A stretch of 64,000 nt of DNA from Flavobacterium hibernum (GCF_000832125.1 NZ_JPRK01000005.1:248001-312000), one strand, 5' to 3'. Positions 53,319-61,541 are shown, counted from the first letter of the stretch. Numbers and translations: made by a program. The notes: generated by a model from the letters alone, not told the origin.

Positions 53319-55514
53319 TTAATTCCCTAATTCTAATTGATTTTTTACTAATTCGTAATAGTTTTTTTGAGCTAAAACCAATTCTTTATGTGTTCCTATC
53401 TCAACTATTTTTCCTTTTTCGAGTACTACAATTTGATCTGCATTTTTTACTGTCGATAATCGGTGTGCTATAATAACCGCTGTTTTACCAACTAAAAACT
53501 GATTCAGATTTTCCATAATTACCTTTTCATTATTGGCATCAAGAGAAGAAGTAGCTTCATCAAAAAATAAATAATCAGGATTTTTATACACTGCTCTGGC
53601 AATCAGTAATCGCTGTCGCTGTCCGCCAGAAATTCCTGTTCCTTCGTTCCCTATTTTTGTGTTGTAGGAAAGTGGTAAACTTTCTATAAATTCCCTAATA
53701 TTGGCAGTTTCAACGGCATGCAGTAATTTTTTCTTATCGACATAATCTTCTCCAACCGCAATATTGTTGGCAATTGTATCATTAAAAATAAATCCTTCCT
53801 GCATTACGACTCCGCATTTACCTCTCCAGGCGCTTGGAGAAATCATATTAAACCTCATTTTATCAAGAAGAATTTCGCCTGCATTTGGCTCGTAAAATTT
53901 CATTAAAAGCTTGAGTAGAGTTGTTTTTCCACTTCCGCTTGTTCCTACAATCGCAGTTGTTTTTTGTTTGGGGACAAGTAAACTCAAATCTTCCAGAACG
54001 TAATCTGGATTTCCGGTATATCGAAAGGATAGGTGTTTAATGCAAATATCAGAATGTCCTAAATCATAGATTTTAGGATTTAAAAGGTCTTCTTCATCTT
54101 CTTTATCGTGAATTTCGCCTAGTCGTTCTAAACTTATTTTAGCATCTTGAAGCGAACGTACAAAACCTACCATTTGCATTAACGGATTGTTTAACTGACC
54201 AATTATGTATTGAACAGACAACATCATCCCTAATGTCAATTCTCCTTTGACTACTAAGGTTGCCGAAAAAAAGGTGATTAATAAATCTTTAAGATGATTG
54301 ATAAAGTTTGATCCTACAGATTGCCATTGCTCCAGAGTTAGCGATTGCATGTTTACCTTAAAAAGGCGAATTTGAACAAACTCCCATCCCCAACGTTTTT
54401 GCTTTTCGGCGTTGTGCATTTTAATTTCCTGCATGCCGTTTATAAGTTCCATAACCTTAGATTGTTCATTTGAAACTTGCGAAAAGCGTTTGTAATCCAG
54501 TTCTTTTCGTTTCTTCAAAAAGAATAAAATCCAACCGAGGTAAGCGATACTGCCCACTAAAAACACTAAGAACAATTGTAGATTATAAAAAATCAGGACA
54601 AAACTAAACACGACTAGGTTTACTAACGAGAACATAACATTTAATGAACTTCCGGTAAGTAATTGTTCTATTCTTCTATTGTCTCCTATTCGCTGCATTA
54701 TATCGCCGGTCATTCGGCTGTCAAAATAACTAATGGGTAATTTCATCAGTTTTATAAAAAAATCTGAAACTAACGAAATATGAATTCTGGTGCTCAAGTG
54801 AAGCATTATCCAGGAACGAAGTACTTCGATTGCGGTTTGTCCCGCAAAAAGCATTAGTTGCGCCAACAGAATTAAATAGATAAAATTTAAATCCCGTGTC
54901 TGAATTCCAACATCGACAATACTTTGGGTTAGAAAAGGAAATAACAACGAAAATAAACTCGCCGCTGCCAACCCAATTACGAGCTGAATAACTAAACCTT
55001 TATAACGAAACAAATACTTTGTGAGATACCCAAAACTCCTTTTTGAGTTTTCGTTATCCCATTCGTTTTTAAAAAACTCTGGCGTTGGCTCTAACAAAAG
55101 TGCAATACCTTCTTCGGTTTTTTCATGTGCATTTTTACCTATCCAAAACTTGATAAATTCTTCTTTGGTGTAGGTTATTAATCCATGACTGGGATCTGAG
55201 ATATAGACTTTATCTTTTTTTATTTTATAAACAACTACAAAATGCTGGTTGTTCCAATGAACAATACACGGAAGTGGCATTTCATTTTGCAAGGTCTCAA
55301 AATTATTTTTTATACCAAGAGTTCGAAACCCTAAAGCTTCGCCGGCATCACTTAATCCTAGTAAGCTACTGCCTTCTCGTGTAGTTTCAGACAGGTTTCT
55401 TATTTGCTGTAGCTCTATTACTTTTCCGTAATATTTTGCAATAATGCGCAAACAAGTTGGGCCGCAATCTTTGGCATCGGGCTGTTTGTAGAAAGGGAAA
55501 TTTATTATTTTCAA
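53319..55514 (-). CDS. C39 peptidase-containing ABC exporter (PCAT)
   Basis: 731 residues. The N-terminal C39 domain has its catalytic residues: Cys17 in AKDCGPTCLRIIAKYYG, His91 in HWNNQHFVVVY and Asp107 in ISDPSHG. Five to six membrane helices follow (about 170-430). The ATPase has Walker A VGTSGSGKTTLLKLL, signature GISGGQRQRLLIARA, Walker B YLFFDEATSSLD and the H-loop IIAHRLSTV. Such exporters cut double-glycine leaders and transport the peptide in the same act. The four precursors at 59807-60857 end their leaders in GG, a fitting substrate. It overlaps the preceding gene by 4 bases. Confidence 0.96.
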   Translation of the reverse strand: MKIINFPFYKQPDAKDCGPTCLRIIAKYYGKVIELQQIRNLSETTREGSSLLGLSDAGEALGFRTLGIKNNFETLQNEMPLPCIVHWNNQHFVVVYKIKKDKVYISDPSHGLITYTKEEFIKFWIGKNAHEKTEEGIALLLEPTPEFFKNEWDNENSKRSFGYLTKYLFRYKGLVIQLVIGLAAASLFSLLFPFLTQSIVDVGIQTRDLNFIYLILLAQLMLFAGQTAIEVLRSWIMLHLSTRIHISLVSDFFIKLMKLPISYFDSRMTGDIMQRIGDNRRIEQLLTGSSLNVMFSLVNLVVFSFVLIFYNLQLFLVFLVGSIAYLGWILFFLKKRKELDYKRFSQVSNEQSKVMELINGMQEIKMHNAEKQKRWGWEFVQIRLFKVNMQSLTLEQWQSVGSNFINHLKDLLITFFSATLVVKGELTLGMMLSVQYIIGQLNNPLMQMVGFVRSLQDAKISLERLGEIHDKEDEEDLLNPKIYDLGHSDICIKHLSFRYTGNPDYVLEDLSLLVPKQKTTAIVGTSGSGKTTLLKLLMKFYEPNAGEILLDKMRFNMISPSAWRGKCGVVMQEGFIFNDTIANNIAVGEDYVDKKKLLHAVETANIREFIESLPLSYNTKIGNEGTGISGGQRQRLLIARAVYKNPDYLFFDEATSSLDANNEKVIMENLNQFLVGKTAVIIAHRLSTVKNADQIVVLEKGKIVEIGTHKELVLAQKNYYELVKNQLELGN

Positions 55515-57100
55515 AATACTAGGTTTTTTTCTTCTATTAAACGTTCAATAAAAAAATTGAGTTCATTAACATCATACTCTTTAGGAAGCAGCTGTCCATT
55601 TAAAATGATTGCGGGAGTATGAAAAACCTTATTTTCAAGACACCAATTGTATTGATCTTGTATTATTACACTTGCTTGTTCTGATTGTTTGAACTTCCAT
55701 TTGGATTTCCAGTCTTCGAGTGTTACTCTTTGTATATGCCAATCCTGTAGTGCTGTTGTAACTCTAGAATAATCTCCTAAAAGATAATAATTCATTATCT
55801 GCTGATAGATCCCATTATAAGGGTTATTGTAGTTGTCGATATTTATATTAAAAATGAGTTTAACGTTTACTTGTTCTTCATTCTTGGCCAGCAACTTCAT
55901 TAAGTTTTCATAAGCTTTATGGCAATGTCCACACGATGCGCTAAGTACTGCATAGAGTGTTATGGGTGCATTTTCATTGCCAATTGTAATGGCTTCTAAT
56001 CTATCTAACGTATGTGTATTTACACTTTGATCATCGCTTAAAAGCCCTTTAAAAACGGGATATTTGCGTTTAAGCTGATGGTATTTTAATTCGCTATTTT
56101 TATAAATTAAATTATTCCTGATTAAATTTTTAAGCTCCATCCAAACAATGGTTGACAGAATCAAAATGGCAAAAAATGTGGCAGTGTTTTTTAGATGCTC
56201 TAAAAACGAAAAATTATCAAATCCGTAAATCAAAATCAAAGCAATTTGCATCGCTAAAACGCTTGCAATGCCCAAACACAAAATGCACCATTTTTTTACT
56301 ATAAAATATTGAGCAAATAGTGAATAAAGCAACACTGGAATACTCAACAATGCCAAACAACTATAAACAAAAGCGGTATCCTGAATTAATGTGAAGGTTG
56401 AAAAAGCGGTTAAAACCGAAAAGTAAATTAAGGAAATGTCACTTAATTTTAAATTGCTCAAAACTTTCGCATTATTAGAAGATAGTACTTCTTTACAACT
56501 TGTTTTTTTTGTTGCATGACAAATTTTTGAAATAGAATCGTCTTGAAATCCTAAGTCTTCTCTAACTAAAAAAACGCTAATTAGTAATCCTGCAATAGCT
56601 GTTAAAGCGTAACAAATTGGCAAAATAGGATTTGATGAATTTAGCCAATACACATGAAATAAGGCCAAACAAATAGTACCAATTAAAAACAATCCGATGT
56701 TTCCCGAAATGATACTTTTTTGTTCTTTATTACTATTTTCATTTTCTTCGATTGCTACAATCATTCCGTTCCATCCTTCAAGATACTTTGCTCTTGAAAG
56801 CTTTTGAACAAAACCGTTTGCAAACTGAATTTCAAAATCATTTCCTGTTTTTTTTGTGTAAACAATTTCATTTCCTGTATGTGTCGAAAAAACGGAAAGA
56901 TATGTTTTAGGCAAATTCATTAAATCACTTTGATCAATTCGGGCTGCAATATTTTCGATATCATAATAATTGAATACGTCTACTATTGCCGCTAAACTTG
57001 GATAATCAGGATGTGATTCTAATTCGAGTATTATTTTTTCTTCAAAATGATAATATTTATGCTCTCGAAGATATTTTTTGAGGTAAAAGAAGTCTGTCAT
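55511..57100 (-). CDS. VKOR-thioredoxin fusion with N-terminal C39-like domain (disulfide-bond former)
   Basis: 529 residues. Residues 1-115 resemble a C39 peptidase but lack its catalytic Cys (HPDYPSLAAIVDVFNYYDIENIAARI, PKTYLSVFST). Residues about 130-320 are a VKOR domain with several helices; Cys194 and Cys202 keep the 8-residue spacing of the VKOR loop cysteines, and Cys272-Cys275 (WCILC) form the CxxC. Residues about 365-529 are a DsbA/thioredoxin-like domain with CGHC (390-393) and HTPAIILNG near the end. It would oxidise thiols in the periplasm, with quinone as electron acceptor. Overlaps its neighbours by 4 bases on both sides. Confidence 0.88.
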   Translation of the reverse strand: MTDFFYLKKYLREHKYYHFEEKIILELESHPDYPSLAAIVDVFNYYDIENIAARIDQSDLMNLPKTYLSVFSTHTGNEIVYTKKTGNDFEIQFANGFVQKLSRAKYLEGWNGMIVAIEENENSNKEQKSIISGNIGLFLIGTICLALFHVYWLNSSNPILPICYALTAIAGLLISVFLVREDLGFQDDSISKICHATKKTSCKEVLSSNNAKVLSNLKLSDISLIYFSVLTAFSTFTLIQDTAFVYSCLALLSIPVLLYSLFAQYFIVKKWCILCLGIASVLAMQIALILIYGFDNFSFLEHLKNTATFFAILILSTIVWMELKNLIRNNLIYKNSELKYHQLKRKYPVFKGLLSDDQSVNTHTLDRLEAITIGNENAPITLYAVLSASCGHCHKAYENLMKLLAKNEEQVNVKLIFNINIDNYNNPYNGIYQQIMNYYLLGDYSRVTTALQDWHIQRVTLEDWKSKWKFKQSEQASVIIQDQYNWCLENKVFHTPAIILNGQLLPKEYDVNELNFFIERLIEEKNLVF

Positions 57101-58479
57101 CTTAATGGAATTAAATCAGTTTCTTCGATTTTTACTTTTAAGAATAGTATTTTTTCGACTATAAAAAACCGAGTTCTGGTTTGAATTAATTCTATAAAAT
57201 CTAACTTCCCCGCTTCGTCAATGTCTTCTTCTAAATAGGTATTCATTTTGAGTATAAAATCTTGATAAAGAATTGGGGTTTCTAATTCACTTAAAATTAG
57301 TTCATCAATTTCGTCCAGACTTACTTGCGAAATTTTATAACCAAGCTCTGGAACGATGGCCGATCTTATTTCTTGATTTAACTCTTCATTGAAATAGTCT
57401 TTAATCTCAACTTCCGAAAATTTGAATAACTCAAACGCTGTATTATGGGCTACTAATTGATCAAATTCTTGTGGAAATTCCAGAGACATAAAATTTCTTC
57501 CTGTCATGTATTCATTCGAAATATTTTGATTGCTTCCAAATGTATTTATTGACTTAAAATCATTTTTTAAATCTTGATTTTTAGATGCGTTAAAAGAGGT
57601 TTCATAATATGAAAAATAATCGGGTAACAATTTTCGTAAGCGTTCAAAATATTCCGGATATTCCTTAATTACGTAGGTTTCCAGATTACTGCAAATGCGC
57701 ACACTTTTTTTATATGTTCCTAACAAATGCAGGTAACTTTTTTGATTGGGTACTTTATCAAAATCGCCAAAACCTATATAACTATTGTCATTTGGAGTGT
57801 CGGCAAACAAGCAATTAACTTGCTCTGAAGTCTCTTTTATCATATTGTAAAACAGGACTTGCTCAAAAAATATATTAAAATTAAAACCGTTAATGGAGTT
57901 CCAAACTGATTTGTTACGATCTACAAATGCAGACGAAATAGCAGCATATTTCTTGAAATACTCATAATTATTACCTCCAATTATACCCATATTGTAGGCA
58001 TAATTGCTGTTGTTATTGATGTAGTCTTTCATTTCATTTGGGACATACAATAAATTAGGATAAATCTCCTTCCACATCCCTTCGTAATATTCTGTTGTTA
58101 TCTCTAAATTCTGGGTAATAAAATCTCCATTTAATAATTGATCCGAAAACTCTTTCCAGATAAACACATCGCCATCAACATGCAAAAAAGGTTCGTTTTG
58201 CAGGCTGTATGTTTTAATTTTGGGCATTGCCCAAAGGCTTTTGTGATAATGATTGAGTTCGTCTAAAACAACATGAACTTTATTGTACGGCAATTGTAGT
58301 TTCTCAATTAATATTTCATATCCTTTTTGATCTGTATATAATTCTACATTATAAAATTTCGCCAGTTGATTTGCGCTTAATATCCAACTTAACCAGTTAT
58401 GTGCATTGGATAACCAGCCATAATTTTCGGTTAACGGATCTTCTAGATTTTGAGACCAAAATGATTGAATTATTTTCAT
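57097..58479 (-). CDS. DUF6734-like putative glycosyltransferase of the peptide cluster
   Basis: 460 residues, no signal peptide or membrane segments. The sequence FLHVDGDVFIW contains a DxD motif (Asp102, Asp104) at the usual place of GT-A glycosyltransferases, and NMGIIGGNN is a further GT-like segment. It begins with MKIIQSFWSQN, a pattern I associate with DUF6734. Homology to a GT fold is inferred from these motifs only. It overlaps the VKOR gene by 4 bases and follows the DUF6625-type gene by 6. It may modify the cluster's peptides. Confidence 0.7.
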   Translation of the reverse strand: MKIIQSFWSQNLEDPLTENYGWLSNAHNWLSWILSANQLAKFYNVELYTDQKGYEILIEKLQLPYNKVHVVLDELNHYHKSLWAMPKIKTYSLQNEPFLHVDGDVFIWKEFSDQLLNGDFITQNLEITTEYYEGMWKEIYPNLLYVPNEMKDYINNNSNYAYNMGIIGGNNYEYFKKYAAISSAFVDRNKSVWNSINGFNFNIFFEQVLFYNMIKETSEQVNCLFADTPNDNSYIGFGDFDKVPNQKSYLHLLGTYKKSVRICSNLETYVIKEYPEYFERLRKLLPDYFSYYETSFNASKNQDLKNDFKSINTFGSNQNISNEYMTGRNFMSLEFPQEFDQLVAHNTAFELFKFSEVEIKDYFNEELNQEIRSAIVPELGYKISQVSLDEIDELILSELETPILYQDFILKMNTYLEEDIDEAGKLDFIELIQTRTRFFIVEKILFLKVKIEETDLIPLR

Positions 58480-58485
58480 TTAATT

Positions 58486-59655
58486 TTATGATTTGGAGTA
58501 TTTAATTAAGTTTCCGTCAAGCATAACTTCAGAGAAACTATTTTTTTCGTCTTTATAATATTGTTTGGTATGTGTATTAAAAAAGTAATTCGAATGAAAA
58601 ATCATTCTGCTTAAATCAAATTGATTTTCCGGATTTTCATAATAGACATAGTTTTGTTCTTTGGCGTTTTTGCCAATAAACATATATCGATTCATATAAG
58701 AATATTGTCCTTTTTCCAGACTTCGCATTGGTTTGATTTTAAAAAATCTTGACCAGAACATGTCTATTTTAAACAGCGAATTTTTAAAATTTGGTTTAAA
58801 ATCATCTGTCCATTTTGCAGGGATTCCTAAACTTGAATATTTCCTTATATTGTATTTATCGACGTAATAAGAATCTGGTATTTTTTTCCATTTTTTTATG
58901 CCCGAAAAAATATTATTCTTGTAACTGCTAAAATGATATAACAGTACTTCGTATTCATTTTTATAACTTAAAATTCCATTGTCCCATTTTATTCTGCCCG
59001 GTGTTCCTTCGATAATAAAGAGATCAAAATGTACTCTAATATTGTTTTGTTCTTTGACTAAAACATGGTGTATACTTTCTGTTTCTGTAGGTACATCAAG
59101 AATATTTATTCCTGAAATTACTTCATCATAAGCGCCTCCGCATTCATCAAAACAATAATTATCGTTAGTGGTAAAAATGTATTTATAATCTTTACTTTTT
59201 TCAAAGAGATGATTGACTATTGTGTTGTTTCTAAAAAGTAAAAAATAGCCTGACGGAAAAGAATCTTTTACGGAAATTACATCGTAATCATTCAGTAATT
59301 CCTGAGTCATGAATTCTCTTATTCTTCCAAAAACAAGGTCAATATCACAAACTCCCCAAAAATCGTAAGGAGAAATTTCATCTTGAAAAATAATTCCGAA
59401 AGCGGGTTTAAAATCGCAAATTTTATAGGCATTGGTAATCTTTATATCCAGATTAAGCTTTTGTGACGCAAGGATATTAAAGGCTTCTAATGAAAATTTT
59501 ACCATTTTTACATTTTGTGGAACGTCTCCTTCTTTATCATCATTTGAAAATATTATAAAATCAACGGTTGGATTGGTTTCACAGGATTTCAGGAAAAAAT
59601 CAAAATACCACGGCAGTTTTCCCAGATAACAATTAAGCAATACTATTTTATTCAT
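58486..59655 (-). CDS. DUF6625-like putative glycosyltransferase of the peptide cluster
   Basis: 389 residues, cytosolic. The N-terminus KIVLLNCYLGKLPWYFDFFL and FIIFSNDD are Rossmann-like; FWGVCDIDLVFGRI has a DxD motif (Asp104, Asp106), and SSYKNNIFSGIKKWKKIP lies downstream. This matches the DUF6625 type of glycosyltransferase-like proteins. It is the first gene after the precursor array, separated by a hairpin at 59675-59704. It is thus well placed to modify the precursor peptides; the donor sugar is unknown. Confidence 0.7.
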   Translation of the reverse strand: MNKIVLLNCYLGKLPWYFDFFLKSCETNPTVDFIIFSNDDKEGDVPQNVKMVKFSLEAFNILASQKLNLDIKITNAYKICDFKPAFGIIFQDEISPYDFWGVCDIDLVFGRIREFMTQELLNDYDVISVKDSFPSGYFLLFRNNTIVNHLFEKSKDYKYIFTTNDNYCFDECGGAYDEVISGINILDVPTETESIHHVLVKEQNNIRVHFDLFIIEGTPGRIKWDNGILSYKNEYEVLLYHFSSYKNNIFSGIKKWKKIPDSYYVDKYNIRKYSSLGIPAKWTDDFKPNFKNSLFKIDMFWSRFFKIKPMRSLEKGQYSYMNRYMFIGKNAKEQNYVYYENPENQFDLSRMIFHSNYFFNTHTKQYYKDEKNSFSEVMLDGNLIKYSKS

Positions 59656-59674
59656 TTTTTCAAATTAAAAAAGA

Positions 59675-59704
59675 GACTATACTATAATTTCTTATAGTAT
59701 AGTC
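59675..59704 (-). terminator. Hairpin between precursor genes and modification/export genes
   Basis: A 13-bp perfect stem GACTATACTATAA (59675-59687) / TTATAGTATAGTC (59692-59704) with a four-base loop. On the minus strand it is followed by TCTCTTTTTTAATTT and lies 19 bases before the DUF6625-like start. It should terminate most transcripts after the precursor array. Confidence 0.75.
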
Positions 59705-59806
59705 TTTTATAAAACAATCCATTAAACAGTGCATCTGTAGCCTTAGCTTTTCGATTTCTGCTTATTGTTTTTCAAAACACTTCTTTTAATACATTATAAG
59801 AATGGC

Positions 59807-60007
59807 TTAAGAGCAGATTCCTGTATAAATATCTCCCGGATATTCAGGTTTTGGAACACATTTTAGAGATGGAGCACAATTAAATATACCATGATTTAGC
59901 ATACAATACCTTCCTGCTGGAGATCCACACCCTGAACCACCTTGTATCATGCGCATTTCATCTCTTTTTAAACCTTCTGTAATGTTTTTTAAACTAATTT
60001 TTTTCAT
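59807..60007 (-). CDS. Double-glycine leader peptide precursor 4 (cysteine-rich core)
   Basis: 66 codons. A 24-residue leader ending MIQGG is followed by a 42-residue core beginning SGCGSPAG. Core cysteines are at core positions 3, 11, 20, 26 and 41, spacing x7, x8, x5, x14. Shared motifs are FNCAP and YPGD. It is nearly identical to precursor 3 (60105). Leader cleavage by the C39 exporter at GG is inferred. The five cysteines would allow two disulfides and one free thiol. Last gene of the array. Confidence 0.88.
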   Translation of the reverse strand: MKKISLKNITEGLKRDEMRMIQGGSGCGSPAGRYCMLNHGIFNCAPSLKCVPKPEYPGDIYTGICS

Positions 60008-60104
60008 TTGATAAGTTTTGATTTTTTGTATGTCTACTCTTTAGCTTTTCGACTTCTGCTTATTGTTTTTCAAAACACTTCTTTTAATACATTAAAAGAG
60101 TGGT

Positions 60105-60305
60105 TTAGTAGCAGATTCCAGTATAAATATCTCCTGGATATTGTGGTTTTGGAACACATTTTAGAGCTGGAGCACAATTAAATATACCGTGATTTACATA
60201 ACAAAAACTTCCCGCTGGAGATCCACATCCTGAACCACCTTGAATCATTCTCATTTCGTCTCTTTTTAAACCTTCTGTAATGTTTTTTAAACTAATTTTT
60301 TTCAT
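60105..60305 (-). CDS. Double-glycine leader peptide precursor 3 (cysteine-rich core)
   Basis: 66 codons, leader identical to that of precursor 4 for all 24 residues; core differs at a few positions (GSFCYVNHG, LKCVPKPQYPGD). Same five cysteines at the same spacing. The unit length from the previous gene copy is exactly 298 bases, showing recent tandem duplication. Confidence 0.88.
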   Translation of the reverse strand: MKKISLKNITEGLKRDEMRMIQGGSGCGSPAGSFCYVNHGIFNCAPALKCVPKPQYPGDIYTGICY

Positions 60306-60402
60306 TTTGATACGTTTTTATTTTTTGTTTGTCTACTCATTAGCTTTTCGACTTCCGCTTTATTATTGTTTGAAACAGAACTTGTAGTGATGAAAGAATG
60401 TT

Positions 60403-60597
60403 CTAAGCGCAGTATCCAGCGTTATTAGAATATCTGTTATCTCTAACGCAAGTTAAACCTACCGCACAATTGAAGATGTTGTGCCCAACATAACAAAATC
60501 CACCCGCAGGATATCCACATCCGGAGCCTCCTTGTATCGTGCGCATTTCATCTCTTTTTAAGCCTTCTGTAATATTTTTTAAACTAATTTTTTTCAT
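60403..60597 (-). CDS. Double-glycine leader peptide precursor 2 (cysteine-rich core)
   Basis: 64 codons. Leader identical except Thr for Met at position 20. The 40-residue core is more divergent (GCGYPAGGFCYVGHNIFNCAV, LTCVRDNRYSNNAGYCA); cysteines at core positions 3, 11, 20, 26, 39, so the last loop is two residues shorter. It lacks the PGD motif of the others, which suggests a different specificity in the C-terminal loop. Confidence 0.87.
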   Translation of the reverse strand: MKKISLKNITEGLKRDEMRTIQGGSGCGYPAGGFCYVGHNIFNCAVGLTCVRDNRYSNNAGYCA

Positions 60598-60659
60598 TTC
60601 AATACGTTTTGATTTTTACATGTCTACTCATTAGCTTTTCGACTTTCGCTTTATGGTTA

Positions 60660-60857
60660 TTAAGAACAATAGGTTAATGTATCACCCGGATATTTGGGTT
60701 TAGAAATGCATTTTAAAGGTGGAGCACAATTAAACACCGGACTTCCGGGAATACATGTACTACCTACACCACAACCGCAGCCAGAACCACCTTGTATCAT
60801 GCGCATTTCTTCTCTTTTCATGCCTTCATGAATGTTCTTTAAACTAATTTTTTTCAT
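60660..60857 (-). CDS. Double-glycine leader peptide precursor 1 (cysteine-rich core)
   Basis: 65 codons. Leader differs by NIHEGMKREE in its middle part. The 41-residue core has six cysteines (positions 3, 5, 11, 20, 26, 40) because of a GCGCG start, and retains FNCAPPLKC and KYPGD. It is the first gene of the array on the minus strand and the most divergent, so it may be the oldest member. Confidence 0.87.
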   Translation of the reverse strand: MKKISLKNIHEGMKREEMRMIQGGSGCGCGVGSTCIPGSPVFNCAPPLKCISKPKYPGDTLTYCS

Positions 60858-61356
60858 TACTAATAGGTTAAAATAGCCTACTCATTAGCTTTTCGGCTTC
60901 CGCTTTTTTGTTTTTTAAAATCCTATTTTCAAGACATCAATTTCTAGCTCGGTCCAAGTTGCGCAACCAATTTTGACAACCTTTTGATTCGTATTTGCAA
61001 CTACAAATTAATCAGGCTGTTAAATACTTAAAATGTCGTATTTCTCTTAAAAATATAAAAAATATACGATCAAAATACCTTAGCTTTTTCCAAAGCTCAA
61101 CTACAACGTTATATTGTTAATAAATAATTAAAATGATAAAAAAATAATTAATTTATTATGCATTCAAAAAACAAACTATGCTAATTTTACATATTTACTA
61201 TTTTTAAAACTTCTTTTTTCGATTAATAATCAGCAAAAAGTTATTTAAGATTAAATCATAATTATATTGCATAAAAAAGTGTTACATGTCATTGTTTGTC
61301 TTACAAAAGTTAGACACATCTGTCATTAAAAATCTAAAGGATAAATAGTATTCCAT

Positions 61357-61392
61357 AAAAAAAAGGCTGTCGATATAAGACAGCCTTTTTTT
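61357..61392. terminator. Orphan terminator hairpin
   Basis: AAAAAAAAGGCTGTC (61357-61371), loop GATATAA, GACAGCCTTTTTTTT (61379-61392). It works in either direction but no gene ends nearby on the plus strand; on the minus strand it follows the SusE terminator. Confidence 0.8.
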
Positions 61393-61490
61393 ATAATTTA
61401 ATCGGGTTTAATTTTCTATTTGAAATGGTAGTGTAATAACAGAAGGATAGTAAAGTTTTATATTGTTAAGAGAACTCATTTTTCTTTCAA

Positions 61491-61520
61491 AAAAAAAAGG
61501 CTATCCATAGGATAGCCTTT
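61491..61520 (-). terminator. Terminator of the SusE-like gene
   Basis: Near-perfect stem AAAGGCTATCC (61496-61506) / GGATAGCCTTT (61510-61520), three-base loop, and on the minus strand a tract of ten T. Confidence 0.88.
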
Positions 61521-61541
61521 AAATTATTTAGGGATTAAAAA

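Larger units (their letters stand above)
60858..61541. other. Upstream region of the peptide array
   Basis: 684 bases without a convincing gene. It holds one copy of the conserved element found before each precursor (60878-60907), an orphan terminator hairpin at 61357-61392 and the SusE terminator at 61491. Two short open stretches around 60940-61010 (minus strand, e.g. a frame reading GCATWTELEID) have no start codon. The 61080-61300 part is very AT-rich. The promoter of the array must be here, but I see no exact TAnnTTTG. Confidence 0.5.

Noticed and set aside
59807..60857. Interpretation of the precursors as radical-SAM-modified or lanthipeptide RiPPs
   Set aside because: The leaders resemble GG-type leaders used in several RiPP families, but no radical SAM, LanM/LanB or YcaO protein is encoded in the cluster.
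59807..60857. CRISPR-like array because of regularly spaced repeats
   Set aside because: The repeats are complete small genes of 257-298 base period, not short direct repeats with unique spacers, and no cas genes are present.
60940..61020. Short frames upstream of the peptide array resembling a cysteine-containing peptide
   Set aside because: No start codon, and the two candidate frames compete; no leader like that of the four precursors.
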